Origin: Coriaria nepalensis
Taxonomy: Eukaryota > Streptophyta > Magnoliopsida > Cucurbitales > Coriariaceae
Assembly: GCA_027186245.1 (NCBI GenBank)
Contig: CP114482.1
Span: 16,511,209 to 16,575,208 of the forward strand
Direction: 5' to 3'
Length of the DNA: 64,000 nt
Below are positions 35,194 through 48,474 of this stretch, one piece after another (position 1 is the first letter of the stretch; each line of letters starts with the position of its first letter). The position numbers and the translations under genes are program-made. The notes below the pieces were generated by a model, which searched no databases, had not been told where the DNA came from, and saw only the letters and a list, made by a program, of their open reading frames with translations.

Positions 35194-38100
35194 ACCTATT
35201 GAAGGCAACAATGCATTTGTTTACCTTAAAGTCATGTCACTGAGTCTCTTTTAGTCATTAAATCATTCTAAATTAATTCGACCGAATTCTATTTTCGCCC
35301 TTCAAACATTATTTTCTTACATAACTTGCAATTAATCTATTGAAGACAACAATGCATTATTTTAGCATTAAAAAGCATATCACTCAGTCTTTTCAATCAT
35401 TAAATTGTTTGAAGGCACTTCGAACCAATTCTATTTTTGCATTTAAAACGCGACTTTCGTGCATAACTTGCAATTGATCTATTGATGGCAACTATGCCTT
35501 TTTTAGCGTTCAAGTCATATTTTTGCGTCTCTTTTAGTCAGTAAATCATTCTAAATAACTTCGAACGAAATTCGGCCTTTAAACATGACTTTCGCGCGTA
35601 ACTTGCAGTTGATCTATTGAAGGTAACAATGCATTTGTTTAGCCTGAAAGTCATGTCATTGAGTCTATTCTAGTCATTAAATCATTCTAAATTAATTCGA
35701 CCGAATTCTATTTTCGCCCTTCAAACATTATTTTCTTACATAACTTGCAATTAATCTATTGAAGACAACAATGCATTATTTTAGCATTAAAAAGCATATC
35801 ACTCAGTCTTTTCATTCATTAAATGGTTTGAAGGCACTTCGAACCAATTCTCTTTTTGCATTTAAAACGCGACTTTAGTGCATAACTTGCAATTGATCTA
35901 TTGATGGCAACTATGCATTTTTTAGCATTCAAGTCATATTTTTGCATCTCTTTTTGTCAGTAAATCATTCTGAATGACTTCGAACGAAATTCGGCCGTTA
36001 AACATGACTTTCGTGCATAACTTGCATTTGATCTATTATAGGCAACAATGCATTTGTTTAGCCTTAAAGTCATGTCACTGAGTCTCTTCTAGCCATTAAA
36101 TCATTCTAAATTAGTTCGAACGAATTCTATTTTCGCTCTTCAAATATTATTTTCTTACATAACTTGTAATTAATCTATTGAAGACAACAATGCATTATTT
36201 TAGCATTAAAAAGCATATCACTCAGTCTTTTCAATCATTAAATTGTTTGATGGCACTTCGAACCAATTCTCTTTTTGCATTTAAAACGCGACTTTCGTAC
36301 ATAACTTGCAATTGATCTATTGATGGCAACTATGCCTTTTTTAGCGTTCAAGTCATATTTTTGCGTCTCTTTTAGTCAGTAAATCATTCTAAATCACTTC
36401 GAACGAAATTCGGCCTTTAAACATGACTTTCGTGCGTAACTTGCAGTTGATCTATTATACGGAACAATGCATTTCTTTGGCCTTAAATTATTGTCACTGA
36501 GTCTCTTCTAGTCATTAAATCATTCTAAATTAGTTCGAACGAATTCTATTTTCACCCTTCAAATATTATTTTCTTACATAACTTGTAATTAATCTATTGA
36601 AGACAAGAATGCATTATTTTAGCATTAAAAAGCATATCACTCAGTCTTTTCAATCATTAAATTGTTTGATGGCACTTCGAATCAATTCCCTTTTTGCATT
36701 TAAAACGCGACTTTCGTGCATAACTCGCGATTGATCTATTGATGGAAACTATGCCTTTTTAAGCGTTCAAGTCATATTTTTGCGTCTCTTTTAGTCAGTA
36801 AATCATTCTAAATCACTTCGAACGAAATTCAGCCTTTAAACATGACTTTCGTGCGTAACTTGCAGTTGATCTATTCAAGGTAACAATGCATTTGTTTAGC
36901 CTTAAAGTCATGTCATTGAGTCTCTTTTAGTCTTTAAATCATTCTAAACTAATTCGAACGAATTCTATTTTTGCCCTTCAAACATTATTTTCTTACATAA
37001 CTTGCAATTAATCTATTGAAGACAACAATGCATTATTTTAGCATTAAAAAGCATATCACTCAGTCTTTTCAATCATTAAATTGTTTGATGGCACTTCGAA
37101 CCAATTCTCTTTTTGCATTTAAAACGCGACTTTCGTGCATAACTTGCAATTGATCTATTGATGGCAACTATGCCTTTTTAAGCGTTCAAGTCTTATTTTC
37201 GCGGCTCTTATAGTCGGTAAATCATTCTAAATCACTTGGAACGAAATTCGGCCTTTAAACATGACTTTCGTGCGTAACTTGCAGTTGATCTATTGAAGGC
37301 AACAATGCATTTGTTTAGCCTTAAAGTCATGTCATTGAGTCTCTTTAGTCATTAAATCATTCTAAATTAATTCGAACGAATTCTATTTTCGCCCTTCAAA
37401 CATTATTTTCTTACATAACTTGCAATTAATCTATTGAAGACAACAATGCATTATTTTAGCATTAAAAAGCATATCACTCAGTCTTTTCATTCATTAAATT
37501 GTTTGAAGGCACTTCGAACCAATTCTCTTTTTGCATTTAAAACGCGACTTTAGTGCATAACTTGCAATTGATCTATTGATGGCAACTATGCATTTTTTAG
37601 CATTCAAGTCATATTTTTGCGTCTCTTTTTGTCAGTAAATCATTCTGAATCACTTCGAACGAAATTCGGCCGTTAAACATGACTTTCGTGCATAACTTGC
37701 ATTTGATCTATTATAGGCAACAATGCATTTGTTTAGCCTTAAAGTCATGTCACTGAGTCTCTTCTAGCCATTAAATCATTCTAAATTAGTTCGAACGAAT
37801 TCTATTTTCGCTCTTCAAATATTATTTTCTTACATAACTTGTAATTAATCTATTGAAGACAACAATGCATTATTTTAGCATTAAAAAGCATATCACTCAG
37901 TCTTTTCAATCATTAAATTGTTTGATGGCACTTCGAACCAATTCTCTTTTTGCATTTAAAACGCGACTTTCGTACATAACTTGCAATTGATCTATTGATG
38001 GCAACTATGCCTTTTTTAGCGTTCAAGTCATATTTTTGCGTCTCTTTTAGTCAGTAAATCATTCTAAATCACTTCGAACGAAATTCGGCCTTTAAACATG

Positions 38101-41100
38101 ACTTTCGTGCGTAACTTGCAGTTGATCTATTATACGGAACAATGCATTTCTTTAGCCTTAAATTATTGTCACTGAGTCTCTTCTAGTCATTAAATCATTC
38201 TAAATTAGTTCGAACGAATTCTATTTTCACCCTTGAAATATTATTTTCTTACATAACTTGTAATTAATCTATTGAAGACAAGAATGCATTATTTTAGCAT
38301 TAAAAAGCATATCACTCAGTCTTTTCAATCATTAAATTGTTTGATGGCACTTCGAATCAATTCCCTTTTTGCATTTAAAACGCGACTTTCGTGCATAACT
38401 CGCGATTGATCTATTGATGGAAACTATGCCTTTTTAAGCGTTCAAGTCATATTTTTGCGTCTCTTTTAGTCAGTAAATCATTCTAAATCACTTCGAACGA
38501 AATTCAGCCTTTAAACATGACTTTCGTGCGTAACTTGCAGTTGATCTATTCAAGGTAACAATGCATTTGTTTAGCCTTAAAGTCATGTCATTGAGTCTCT
38601 TTTAGTCTTTAAATCATTCTAAACTAATTCGAACGAATTCTATTTTTGCCCTTCAAACATTATTTTCTTACATAACTTGCAATTAATCTATTGAAGACAA
38701 CAATGCATTATTTTAGCATTAAAAAGCATATCACTCAGTCTTTTCAATCATTAAATTGTTTGATGGCACTTCGAACCAATTCTCTTTTTGCATTTAAAAC
38801 GCGACTTTCGTGCATAACTTGCAATTGATCTATTGATGGCAACTATGCCTTTTTAAGCGTTCAAGTCTTATTTTCGCGGCTCTTATAGTCGGTAAATCAT
38901 TCTAAATCACTTGGAACGAAATTCGGCCTTTAAACATGACTTTCGTGCGTAACTTGCAGTTGATCTATTGAAGGCAACAATGCATTTGTTTAGCCTTAAA
39001 GTCATGTCATGGAGTCTCTTTAGTCATTAAATCATTCTAAATTAATTCGAACGAATTCTATTTTCGCCCTTCAAACATTATTTTCTTACATAACTTGCAA
39101 TTAATCTATTGAAGACAACAATGCATTATTTTAGCATTAAAAAGCATATCACTCAGTCTTTTCATTCATTAAATTGTTTGAAGGCACTTCGAACCAATTC
39201 TCTTTTTGCATTTAAAACGCGACTTTCGTGCATAACTTGCAATTGATCTATTGATTGCAACTATGCCTTTTTTAGCGTTCAAGCCATATTTTTGCGGCTC
39301 TTTTAGTCAGTAAATCATTCTAAATCACTTCGTATGAAATTCGGCATTTAAACATGAATATCTTGAATAACTTGCAGTTGATCTATTATACGGAACAATG
39401 CATTTCTTTAGCCTTAAATTCATGTCACTGAGTCTCTTCTAGTCATTAAATCATTCTAAATTAGTTCGAACGAATTCTATTTTCACCCTTCAAATATTAT
39501 TTTCTTACATAACTTGTAATTAATCTATTGAAGACAAGAATGCATTATTTTAGCATTAAAAAGCATATCACTCAGTCTTTTCAATCATTAAATTGTTTGA
39601 TGGCACTTCGAATCAATTCCCTTTTTGCATTTAAAACGCGACTTTCGTGCATAACTTGCAATTGATCTATTGATGGCAACTATGCCTTTTTAAGCGTTCA
39701 AGTCATATTTTTGCGTCTCTTTTAGTCAGTAAATCATTCTAAATCACTTCGAACGAAATTCGGCCTTTAAACATGACTTTCGTGCGTAACTTGCAGTTGA
39801 TCTATTCAAGGTAACAATGCATTTGTTTAGCCTTAAAGTCATGTCATTGAGTCTCTTTTAGTCTTTAAATCATTCTAAACTAATTCGAACGAATTCTATT
39901 TTTGCCCTTCAAACATTATTTTCTTACATAACTTGCAATTAATCTATTAAAGACAACAATGCATTATTTTAGCATTAAAAAGCATATCACTCAGTCTTTT
40001 CAATCATTAAATTGTTTGATGGCACTTCGAACCAATTCTCTTTTTGCATTTAAAACGCGACTTTCGTACATAACTTGCAATTGATCTATTGATGGCAACT
40101 ATGCCTTTTTTAGCGTTCAAGTCATATTTTTGGGTCTCTTTTAGTCAGTAAATCATTCTAAATCACTTCAAACGAAATTCGGCCTTTAAACATGACTTTC
40201 ATGCGTAACTTGCAGTTGATCTATTGAAGGCAAGAATGCATTTGTTTAGCCTTAAAGTCATGTCATTGAGTCTCTTCTAGTCATTAAATCATTCTAAATT
40301 AATTCGAACAAATTCTATTTTTGCCCTTCAAACATTATTTTCTTACATAACTTGTAATTAATCTATTGAAGACAACAATGCATTATTTTAGCATTAAAAA
40401 GCATATCACTCAGTCTTTTTAATCATTAAATTGTTTGAAGGCACTTCGAACCAATTCTCTTTTTGCGTTTAAAACGCGACTTTTGTGCATAACTTGCAAT
40501 TGATCTATTGATCGCAACTATGCATTTTTTAGCCTTAAAGTCATCTTTGCGTCTCTTTTAGTCAGTGAATCATTCTAAATCACTTCGAACGAAATTCGGC
40601 CTTTAAACATGACTTTTGTGCGTAACTTGCAGTTGATCTATTGAAGGCAACAATGCATTTGTTTAGCCTTAAATTCATGTCACTGAGTCTCTTCTAGTCA
40701 TTAAATCATTCTAAATGAATTCGAACGAATTCTATTTTCGCCCTTCAAATATTATTTTCTTACATAACTTGTAATTAATCTATTGAAGACAACAATGCAT
40801 TATTTTAGAATTAAAAACCATATCAGTCAGTCTTTTCAATCAGTAAATTGTTTGAAGGCACTTCGAACCAATCTCTTTTTGCATTTAAAATGCGACTTTC
40901 GTGCATAACTTGCAATTGATCTATTGATGGCAACTGTGCATTTTTTAGATTTTAAGTCATATTTTTGCGTCTCTTTTAGTCAGTAAATCATTCTAAATCA
41001 CTTCGTATGAAATTTGGCATTTGAACATGACTTTCGTGCATAACTTGCCGTTGATCTATTATAGGCAACAATGCATTTGTTTAACTTTAAATTCATGTCA

Positions 41101-41472
41101 CTGAGTCTCTTCTAGTCATTAAATCATTCTAAATTAGTTCGAACGAATTCGATTTTCGCCCTTCAAATATTATTTTCTTCCATAACTTGTAATTGATCTA
41201 TCGAAGACAACAATGCATTATTTTAGCATTAAAAAGCATATCACTCAGTCTTTTCAATCATTAAATTGTTGGAAGACACTTCGAACCAATTCTCTTTTTG
41301 CATTTAAAACGCGACTTTCGTGCATAACTTGCAATTGATCTATTGATGGCAACTATGCATTTTTTAGCGTTCAAGTCATATTTTTGCGTCTCTTTTAGTC
41401 AGAAAATCATTCTAAATCACTTGGAACTAAATTCGGCCTTTAAACATGAATTTCGTACGTAACATGCAGTTG
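35194..41472 (+). repeat. 11-unit super-repeat, copy 2, expanded to 15 units
   Basis: Units at 35194, 35612, 36031, 36450, 36869, 37288, 37706, 38125, 38544, 38963, 39381, 39800, 40219, 40636 and 41054. Positions 1-6 match copy 1. Then the TCTAGCCATT, AAATTATTGTC, ATTCAAGG and GTCTCTTTAGTC units occur a second time (37706-39380) before positions 7-11 follow. Diagnostic ATGAATATCTTGAATAAC is just before 33102 and again just before 39381, 6279 bp apart: 15 units minus six single-base losses. The unit at 40636 has an extra 1-bp loss (AACCAATCTC). Confidence 0.88.
36031..39380 (+). repeat. Tandem 4-unit (1675-bp) duplication
   Basis: Units 87-90 (36031-37705) and 91-94 (37706-39380) carry the same marker series: TCTAGCCATT with GCTCTTCAAAT; AAATTATTGTC; ATTCAAGGTAAC with ACTCGCGATTG in the unit before; GTCTCTTTAGTC. 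The rare pair ACTCGCGATTG and GATGGAAACTATG (36725 and 38400 regions) is shared only by these two copies, which supports very recent duplication. The fourth unit of the first copy (37288) switches in B/C to the type of unit 75 or 86 (TTTTCATTCATT, TCTTTTTGTCAG, ATTCTGAATC); that switch is the joint. Confidence 0.88.
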
Positions 41473-43809
41473 ATCTATTGAAGGCAACAATGCATTTGTT
41501 TAGCCTTAAATTCATGTCACTGAGTCTCTTCTAGTCATTAAATCATTCTAAATTAGTTCGAACGAATTCTATTTTCACCCTTCAAATATTATTTTCATAA
41601 ATAACTTGTAATTAATCTATTGAAGACAACAATGCATTATTTTAGCATTAAAAAGCATATCACTCAGTCTTTTCAATCATTAAATTGTTTGAAGGCACTT
41701 CGAACCAATTCTCTTTTTGCGTTTAAAACGCGACTTTCGTGCATAACTTGCAATTGATCTATTGATGGCAAGTATGCACTTTTTAGCCTTAAAGTCATCT
41801 TTGCGTCTCTTTTAGTCAGTGAATCATTCTAAATCACTTAGAATGAAATTCGGCCGTTAAACATGACTTTCGTGCGTAACTTGCAGTTGATCTATTGAAG
41901 GCAACAATGCATTTGTTTAGCCTTAAATTCATGTCACTGAGTCTCTTCTAGTCATTAAATCATTCTAAATTAATTCGAACGAATTCTATTTTCGCCCTGC
42001 AAATATTATTTTCTTACATAACTTGTAATTAATCTATTGAAGACAACAATGCATTATTTTAGCATTAAAAAGCATATCACTCAGTCTTTTCAATCATTAA
42101 ATTGTTAGAAGGCACTTCGAACCAATTCTCTTTTTGCATTTAAAACGCAACTTTCGTGCATAACTTGCAATTGATCTATTGATGGCAACTATGCATTTTT
42201 TAGCGTTCAAGTCATATTTTTGCGTCTCTTTTAGTCAGTAAATCATTCTAAATCACTTCGTATGAAATTCGGCCTTTAAACATGACTTTACTGCGTAACT
42301 TGCAGTTGATCTATTGAACGCGAGAATGCATTTGTTTAGCCTTAAAGTCATGTCATTGAGTCTCTTTTAGTCATTAAATCATTCTAAATTAATTCGAACG
42401 AATTCTATTTTCGCCCTGCAAATATTATTTTCTTACATAACTTGTAATTAATCTATTGAAGACAACAATGCATTATTTCAGCATTAAAAAGCATATCACT
42501 CAGTCTTTTCAATCATTAAATTGTTAGAAGGCACTTCGAACCAATTCTCTTTTTGCATTTAAAACGCGACTTTCGTGCATAACTTGCAATTGATCTATTG
42601 ATGGCAACTATGAATTTTTTAGTGTTCAAGTCATATTTTTGCGTCTCTTTTAGTCAGTGAATCATTCTAAATCACTTCGAACTAAATTCGGCCTTTAAAC
42701 ATGATTTTCGTGGGTAACTTGCAGTTGATCTATTGAAGGCAAGAATGCATTTGTTTAGCCTTAAAGTCATGTCATTGAGTCTCTTTTAGTCATTAAATCA
42801 TCCTAAATTAATTCGAACGAATTCTATTTTCGCCCTTCAAACATTACTTTCTTACATAACTTGTAATTAATCTATTGAAGACAACAATGCATTATTTTAG
42901 CATTAAAAAGCATATCACTCAGTCTTTTCAATCATTAAATTGTTTAAAGGCACTTCGAACCAATTCTCTTTTTGCATTTAAAACGCGACTTTCGTGCATA
43001 ACTTGCAGTTGATCTATTGATGGCAACTATGCATTTTTTAGCGTTCAAGTCATATTTTTGCGTCTCTTTTAGTCAGTAAATCATTCTAAATCACTTCGAA
43101 CGAAATTCGGCCTTTAAACATGACTTTAGTGCGTAACTTGCAGTTGATCTATTGAACGCGAGAATGCATTTGTTTAGCCTTAAAGTCATGTCATTGAGTC
43201 TCTTTTAGTCATTAAATCATTCTAAATTAATTCGAACGAATTCTATTTTCGCCCTGCAAATATTATTTTCTTACATAACTTGTAATTAATCTATTGAAGA
43301 CAACAATGCATTATTTTAGCATTAAAAAGCATATGACTCAGTCTTTTCAATCATTAAATTGTTTGAAGGCACTTCGAACCAATTCTCTTGTTGCGTTTAA
43401 AACGCGACTTTCGTGCATAACTTGCAATTGATCTATTGATGGCAACTATGCATTTTTTAGCCTTAAAGTCATCTTTGCGTCTCTTTTAGTCAGTGAATCA
43501 TTCTAAATCACTTCGAACGAAATTCGGCCTTTAAACATGACTTTCGTGCGTAACTTGCAGTTGATCTATTGAAGGCAACAATGCATTTGTTTAGCCTTAA
43601 ATTCATGTCACTGAGTCTCTTGTAGTTATTAAATCATTCTAAATTAATTCGAACGAATTCTATTTTCGCCCTGCAAATATTATTTTCTTACATAACTTGT
43701 AATTAATCTATTGAAGACAACAATGCATTATTTTAGCATTAAAAAGCATATGACTCAGTCTTTTCAATCATTAAATTGTTTGAAGGCACTTCGAACCAAT
43801 TCTCTTGTT

Positions 43810-43822
43810 GCGTTTAAAACGC
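43810..43822. repeat. Perfect 13-bp dyad, GCGTTTAAAACGC variant
   Basis: A single A-to-G change in the left arm makes the dyad perfect. I find this form in 20 of the 25 units with a short C (for example 40219, 41473, 43147, 43564, 43981, 44398, 46491, 47327) and in no unit with a full-length C. Exceptions among short-C units are 33940, 48163, 48999, 54851 and 62378. Confidence 0.82.
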
Positions 43823-43847
43823 GACTTTCGTGCATAACTTGCAATTG

Positions 43848-43980
43848 ATCTATTGATGGCAACTATGCATTTTTTAGCCTTAAAGTCATCTTTGCGTCTC
43901 TTTTAGTCAGTGAATCATTCTAAATCACTTCGAACGAAATTCGGCCTTTAAACATGACTTTCGTGCGTAACTTGCAGTTG
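43848..43980 (+). repeat. Short monomer C (133 bp), reference copy
   Basis: Derived C monomer with AGCCTTAAAGTCATCTTTGCG replacing AGCGTTCAAGTCAT(A)TTTTTGCG, a net loss of 2 bp, plus CAGTGAATC in place of CAGTAAATC. I find it in 25 units: starts 33940, 40219, 41473, 43147, 43564, 43981, 44398, 46491, 47327, 48163, 48999, 50254, 51928, 52762, 53598, 54434, 54851, 56105, 57360, 58196, 59032, 60287, 61542, 62378 and 63633. It is absent from the first 33.9 kb. AGCCTTAAAGTCAT is also the A-monomer sequence at the aligned place, so the change may be an A-to-C conversion tract. Confidence 0.88.
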
Positions 43981-46900
43981 ATCTATTGAAGGCAAGAATG
44001 CATTTGTTTAGCCTTAAAGTCATGTCATTGAGTCTCTTTTAGTCATTAAATCATTCTAAATTAATTCGAAAGAATTCTATTTTTGCCCTTCAAACATTAT
44101 TTTCTTTCATAACTCGTAATTAATCTATTGAAGACAACAATGCATTATTTTAGCATTAAAAAGCATATCACTCAGTCTTTTTAATCATTAAATTGTTTGA
44201 AGGCACTTCGAACCAATTCTCTTTTTGCGTTTAAAACGCGACTTTCGTGCATAACTTGCAATTGATCTATTGATGGCAACTATGCATTTTTTAGCCTTAA
44301 AGTCATCTTTGCGTCTCTTTTAGTCAGTGAATCATTCTAAATCACTTCGAACGAAATTCGGCCTTTAAACATGACTTTCGTGCGTAACTTGCAGTTGATC
44401 TATTGAAGGCAACAATGCATTTGTTTAGCCTTAAATTCATGTCACTGAGTCTCTTGTAGTTATTAAATCATTCTAAATTAATTCGAACGAATTCTATTTT
44501 CGCCCTGCAAATATTATTTTCTTACATAACTTGTAATTAATCTATTGAAGACAACAATGCATTATTTTAGCATTAAAAAGCATATGACTCAGTCTTTTCA
44601 ATCATTAAATTGTTTGAAGGCACTTCGAACCAATTCTCTTGTTGCGTTTAAAACGCGACTTTCGTGCATAACTTGCAATTGATCTATTGATGGCAACTAT
44701 GCATTTTTTAGCCTTAAAGTCATCTTTGCGTCTCTTTTAGTCAGTGAATCATTCTAAATCACTTCGAACGAAATTCGGCCTTTAAACATGACTTTTGTGC
44801 GTAACTTGCAGTTGATCTATTGAAGGCAACAATGCATTTGTTTAGCCTTAAATTCATGTCACTGAGTCTCTTCTAGTCATTAAATCATTCTAAATTAATT
44901 CGAACGAATTCTATTTTCGCCCTTCAAATACTATTTTCTTACATAACTTGTAATCAATCTATTGAAGACAACAATGCATTATTTTAGAAATAAAAACCAT
45001 ATCAGTCAGTCTTTTCAATCAGTAAATTGTTTGAAGGCACTTCGAACCAATTCTCTTTTTGCATTTAAAATGCGACTTTCGTGCATAACTTGCAATTGAT
45101 CTATTGATGGAAACTATGCATTTTCTAGATTTCAAGTCATATTTTTGCGTCTCTTTTAGTCAGTAAATCATTCTAAATCACTTCGTATGAAATTCGGCAT
45201 TTGAACTTGACTTTCGTGCATAACTCGCCGTTGATCTATTATAGGCAACAATGCATTTGTTTAACCTTAAATTCATGTCACTGAGTCTCTTCTAGTCATT
45301 AAATCATTCTAAATTAGTTCGAACGAATTCGATTTTCGCCCCTCAAATATTATTTTCTTACATAACTTGTAATTAATCTATCGAAGACAACAATGCATTA
45401 TTTTAGCATTAAAAAGCATATCACTCAGTCTTTTCAATCATTAAATTGTTTGAAGACACTTCGTACCAATTCTCTTTTTGCATTTAAAACGCGACTTTCG
45501 TGCATAACTTGCAATTGATCTATTGATGGCAACAATGCATTTTTTAGTGTTCAAGTCATATTTTTGCGTCTCTTTTTGTCAGTGAATCATTCTAAATCAC
45601 TTCGAACTAAATTCGGCCTTTAAACATGATTTTTGTGCGTAACTTGCAGTTGATCTATTGAAGGCAAGAATGCATTTGTTTAGCCTTAAAGTCATGTCAT
45701 TGAGTCTCTTTTAGTCATTAAATCATTCTAAATTAATTCGAACGAATTCTATTTTCGCCCTTCAAACATTATTTTCTTACATAACTTGTAATTAATCTAT
45801 TGAAGACAACAATGCATTATTTTAGCATTAAAAAGCATATCACTCAGTCTTTTCAATCATTAAATTGTTTGAAGGCACTTCGAACCAATTCTCTTTTTGC
45901 ATTTAAAACGCGATTTTCGTGCATAACTTGCAATTGATCTATTGATGGAAACTATGCATTTTTTAGCGTTCAAGTCATATTTTTGCGTCTCTCTTAGTCA
46001 GTAAATCATTCTAAATCACTTCGAACTAAATTCGGCCTTGAAACATGATTTTCTTGCGTAACTTGCAGTTGATCTATTGAAGGCAAGAATGCATTTGTTT
46101 AGCCTTAAAGTCATGTCATTGAGTCTCTTCTAGTCATTAAATCATTCTAAATTAGTTCGAACAAATTCTATTATCGCCATTCAAATATTATTTTCTTACA
46201 TTACTTGTAATTAATCTATTGAAGACAACAATGCATTATTTTAGCATTAAAAAGCATATGACTCAGTCTTTTCAATCATTAAATTGTTTGAAGGCACTTC
46301 GAACCAATTCTCTTTTTGCATTTAAAACGCGACTTTCGTGCATAACTTGCGATTGATCTATTGATGGCAACTATGCATTTTTTAGTTTTCAAGTCATATT
46401 TTTGCGTCTCTTTTTGTCAGTGAATCATTCTAAATCACTTCGAACTAAATTCGGCCTTTAAACATGATTTTCGTGCGTAACTTGCAGTTGATCTATTGAA
46501 GGCAAGAATGCATTTGTTTAGCCTTAAAGTCATGTCATTGAGTCTCTTCTAGTCATTAAATCATTCTAAATTAATTCGAACAAATTCTATTTTTGCTCTT
46601 CAAACATTATTTTCTTACATAACTTGTAATTAATCTATTGAAGACAACAATGCATTATTTTAGCATTAAAAAGCATATCACTCAGTCTTTTCAATCATTA
46701 AATTGTTTGAAGGCACTTCAAACCAATTCTCTTTTTGCGTTTAAAACGCGACTTTCGTGCATAACCTGCAATTGATCTATTGATGGCAACTATGCATTTT
46801 TTAGCTTTAAAGTCATCTTTGCGTCTCTTTTAGTCAGTGAATCATTCTAAATCACTTCGAACGAAATTCGGCCTTTAAACACGACTTTCGTGCGTAACTT

Positions 46901-48474
46901 GCAGTAGATCTATTGAAGGCAACAATGCATTTGTTTAGCCTGAAATTCATGTCACTGAGTCTCTTCTAGTCATTAAATCATTCTAAATTAATTCGAACGA
47001 ATTCTATTTTCGCCCTTCAAATATTATTTTCTTACATAACTTGTAATTAATCTATTGAAGACAACAACGCATTATTTTAGAATTAAAAACCATATCAGTC
47101 AGTCTTTTCAATCAGTAAATTGTTTGAAGGCACTTCGAACCAATTCTCTTTTTGCATTTAAAATGCGACTTTCGTGCATAACTTGCAATTGATCTATTGA
47201 TGGCAACTATGCATTTTTTAGCGTTCAAGTCATATTTTTGGGTCTCTTTTAGTTAGTAAATCATTCTAAATCACTTCAAACGAAATTCGGCCTTTAAACA
47301 TGACTTTCATGCGTAACTTGCAGTTGATCTATTGAAGGCAAGAATGCATTTGTTTAGCCTTAAAGTCATGTCATTGAGTCTCTTCTAGTCATTAAATCAT
47401 TCTAAATTAATTCGAACAAATTCTATTTTTGCCCTTCAAACATTATTTTCTTACATAACTTGTAATTAATCTATTGAAGACAACAATGCATTATTTTAGC
47501 ATTAAAAAGCATATCACTCAGTCTTTTTAATCATTAAATTGTTTGAAGGCACTTCGAACCAATTCTCTTTTTGCGTTTAAAACGCGACTTTCGTGCATAA
47601 CTTGCAATTGATCTATTGATGGCAACTATGCATTTTTTAGCTTTAAAGTCATCTTTGCGTCTCTTTTAGTCAGTGAATTATTCTAAATCACTTCGAACGA
47701 AATTTGGCCTTTAAACACGACTTTCGTGCGTAACTTGCAGTTGATCTATTGAAGGCAAGAATGCATTTGTTTAGCCTTAAAGTCATGTCATTGAGTCTCT
47801 TCTAGTCATTAAATCATTCTAAATTAATTCGAACGAATTCTATTTTCGCCCTTCAAACATTATTTTCTTACATAACTTGTAATTAATCTATTGAAGACAA
47901 CAATGCATTATTTTAGCATTAAAAAGCATATCACTCAGTCTTTTCAATCATTAAATTGTTTGAAGGCACTTCGAACCAATTCTCTTTTTGCATTTATAAC
48001 GCGACTTTCGTGCATAACTTGCAATTGATCTATTGATGGAAACTATGCATTTTTTAGCGTTCAAGTCATATTTTTGCGTCTCTCTTAGTCAGTAAATCAT
48101 TCTAAATCACTTCGAACTAAATTCGGCCTTGAAACATGATTTTCTTGCGTAACTTGCAGTTGATCTATTGAAGGCAAGAATGCATTTGTTTAGCCTTAAA
48201 GTCATGTCATTGAGTCTCTTCTAGTCATTAAATCATTCTAAATTAGTTCGAACAAATTCTATTTTCGCCATTCAAATATTATTTTCTTACATTACTTGTA
48301 ATTAATCTATTGAAGACAACAATGCATTATTTTAGCATTAAAAAGCATATGACTCAGTCTTTTCAATCATTAAATTTTTTGAAGAAACTTCGAACAAATT
48401 CTCTTTTTGCATTTAAAACGCGACTTTCGTGCATCACTTGCAATTGATCTATTGATGGCAACTATGCATTTTTT

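Larger units (their letters stand above)
43564..44814 (+). repeat. Two-unit (834-bp) local duplication
   Basis: The unit at 43564 and the unit at 44398 share TCTTGTAGTTATTAAATC, CCCTGCAAATATT, CATATGACTC, CTCTTGTTGCG and the short C. They differ only near the end (GACTTTCGTG versus GACTTTTGTG) by my reading. The intervening unit at 43981 is of another class (CGAAAGAATTC, TTTCATAACTCG). Confidence 0.82.
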
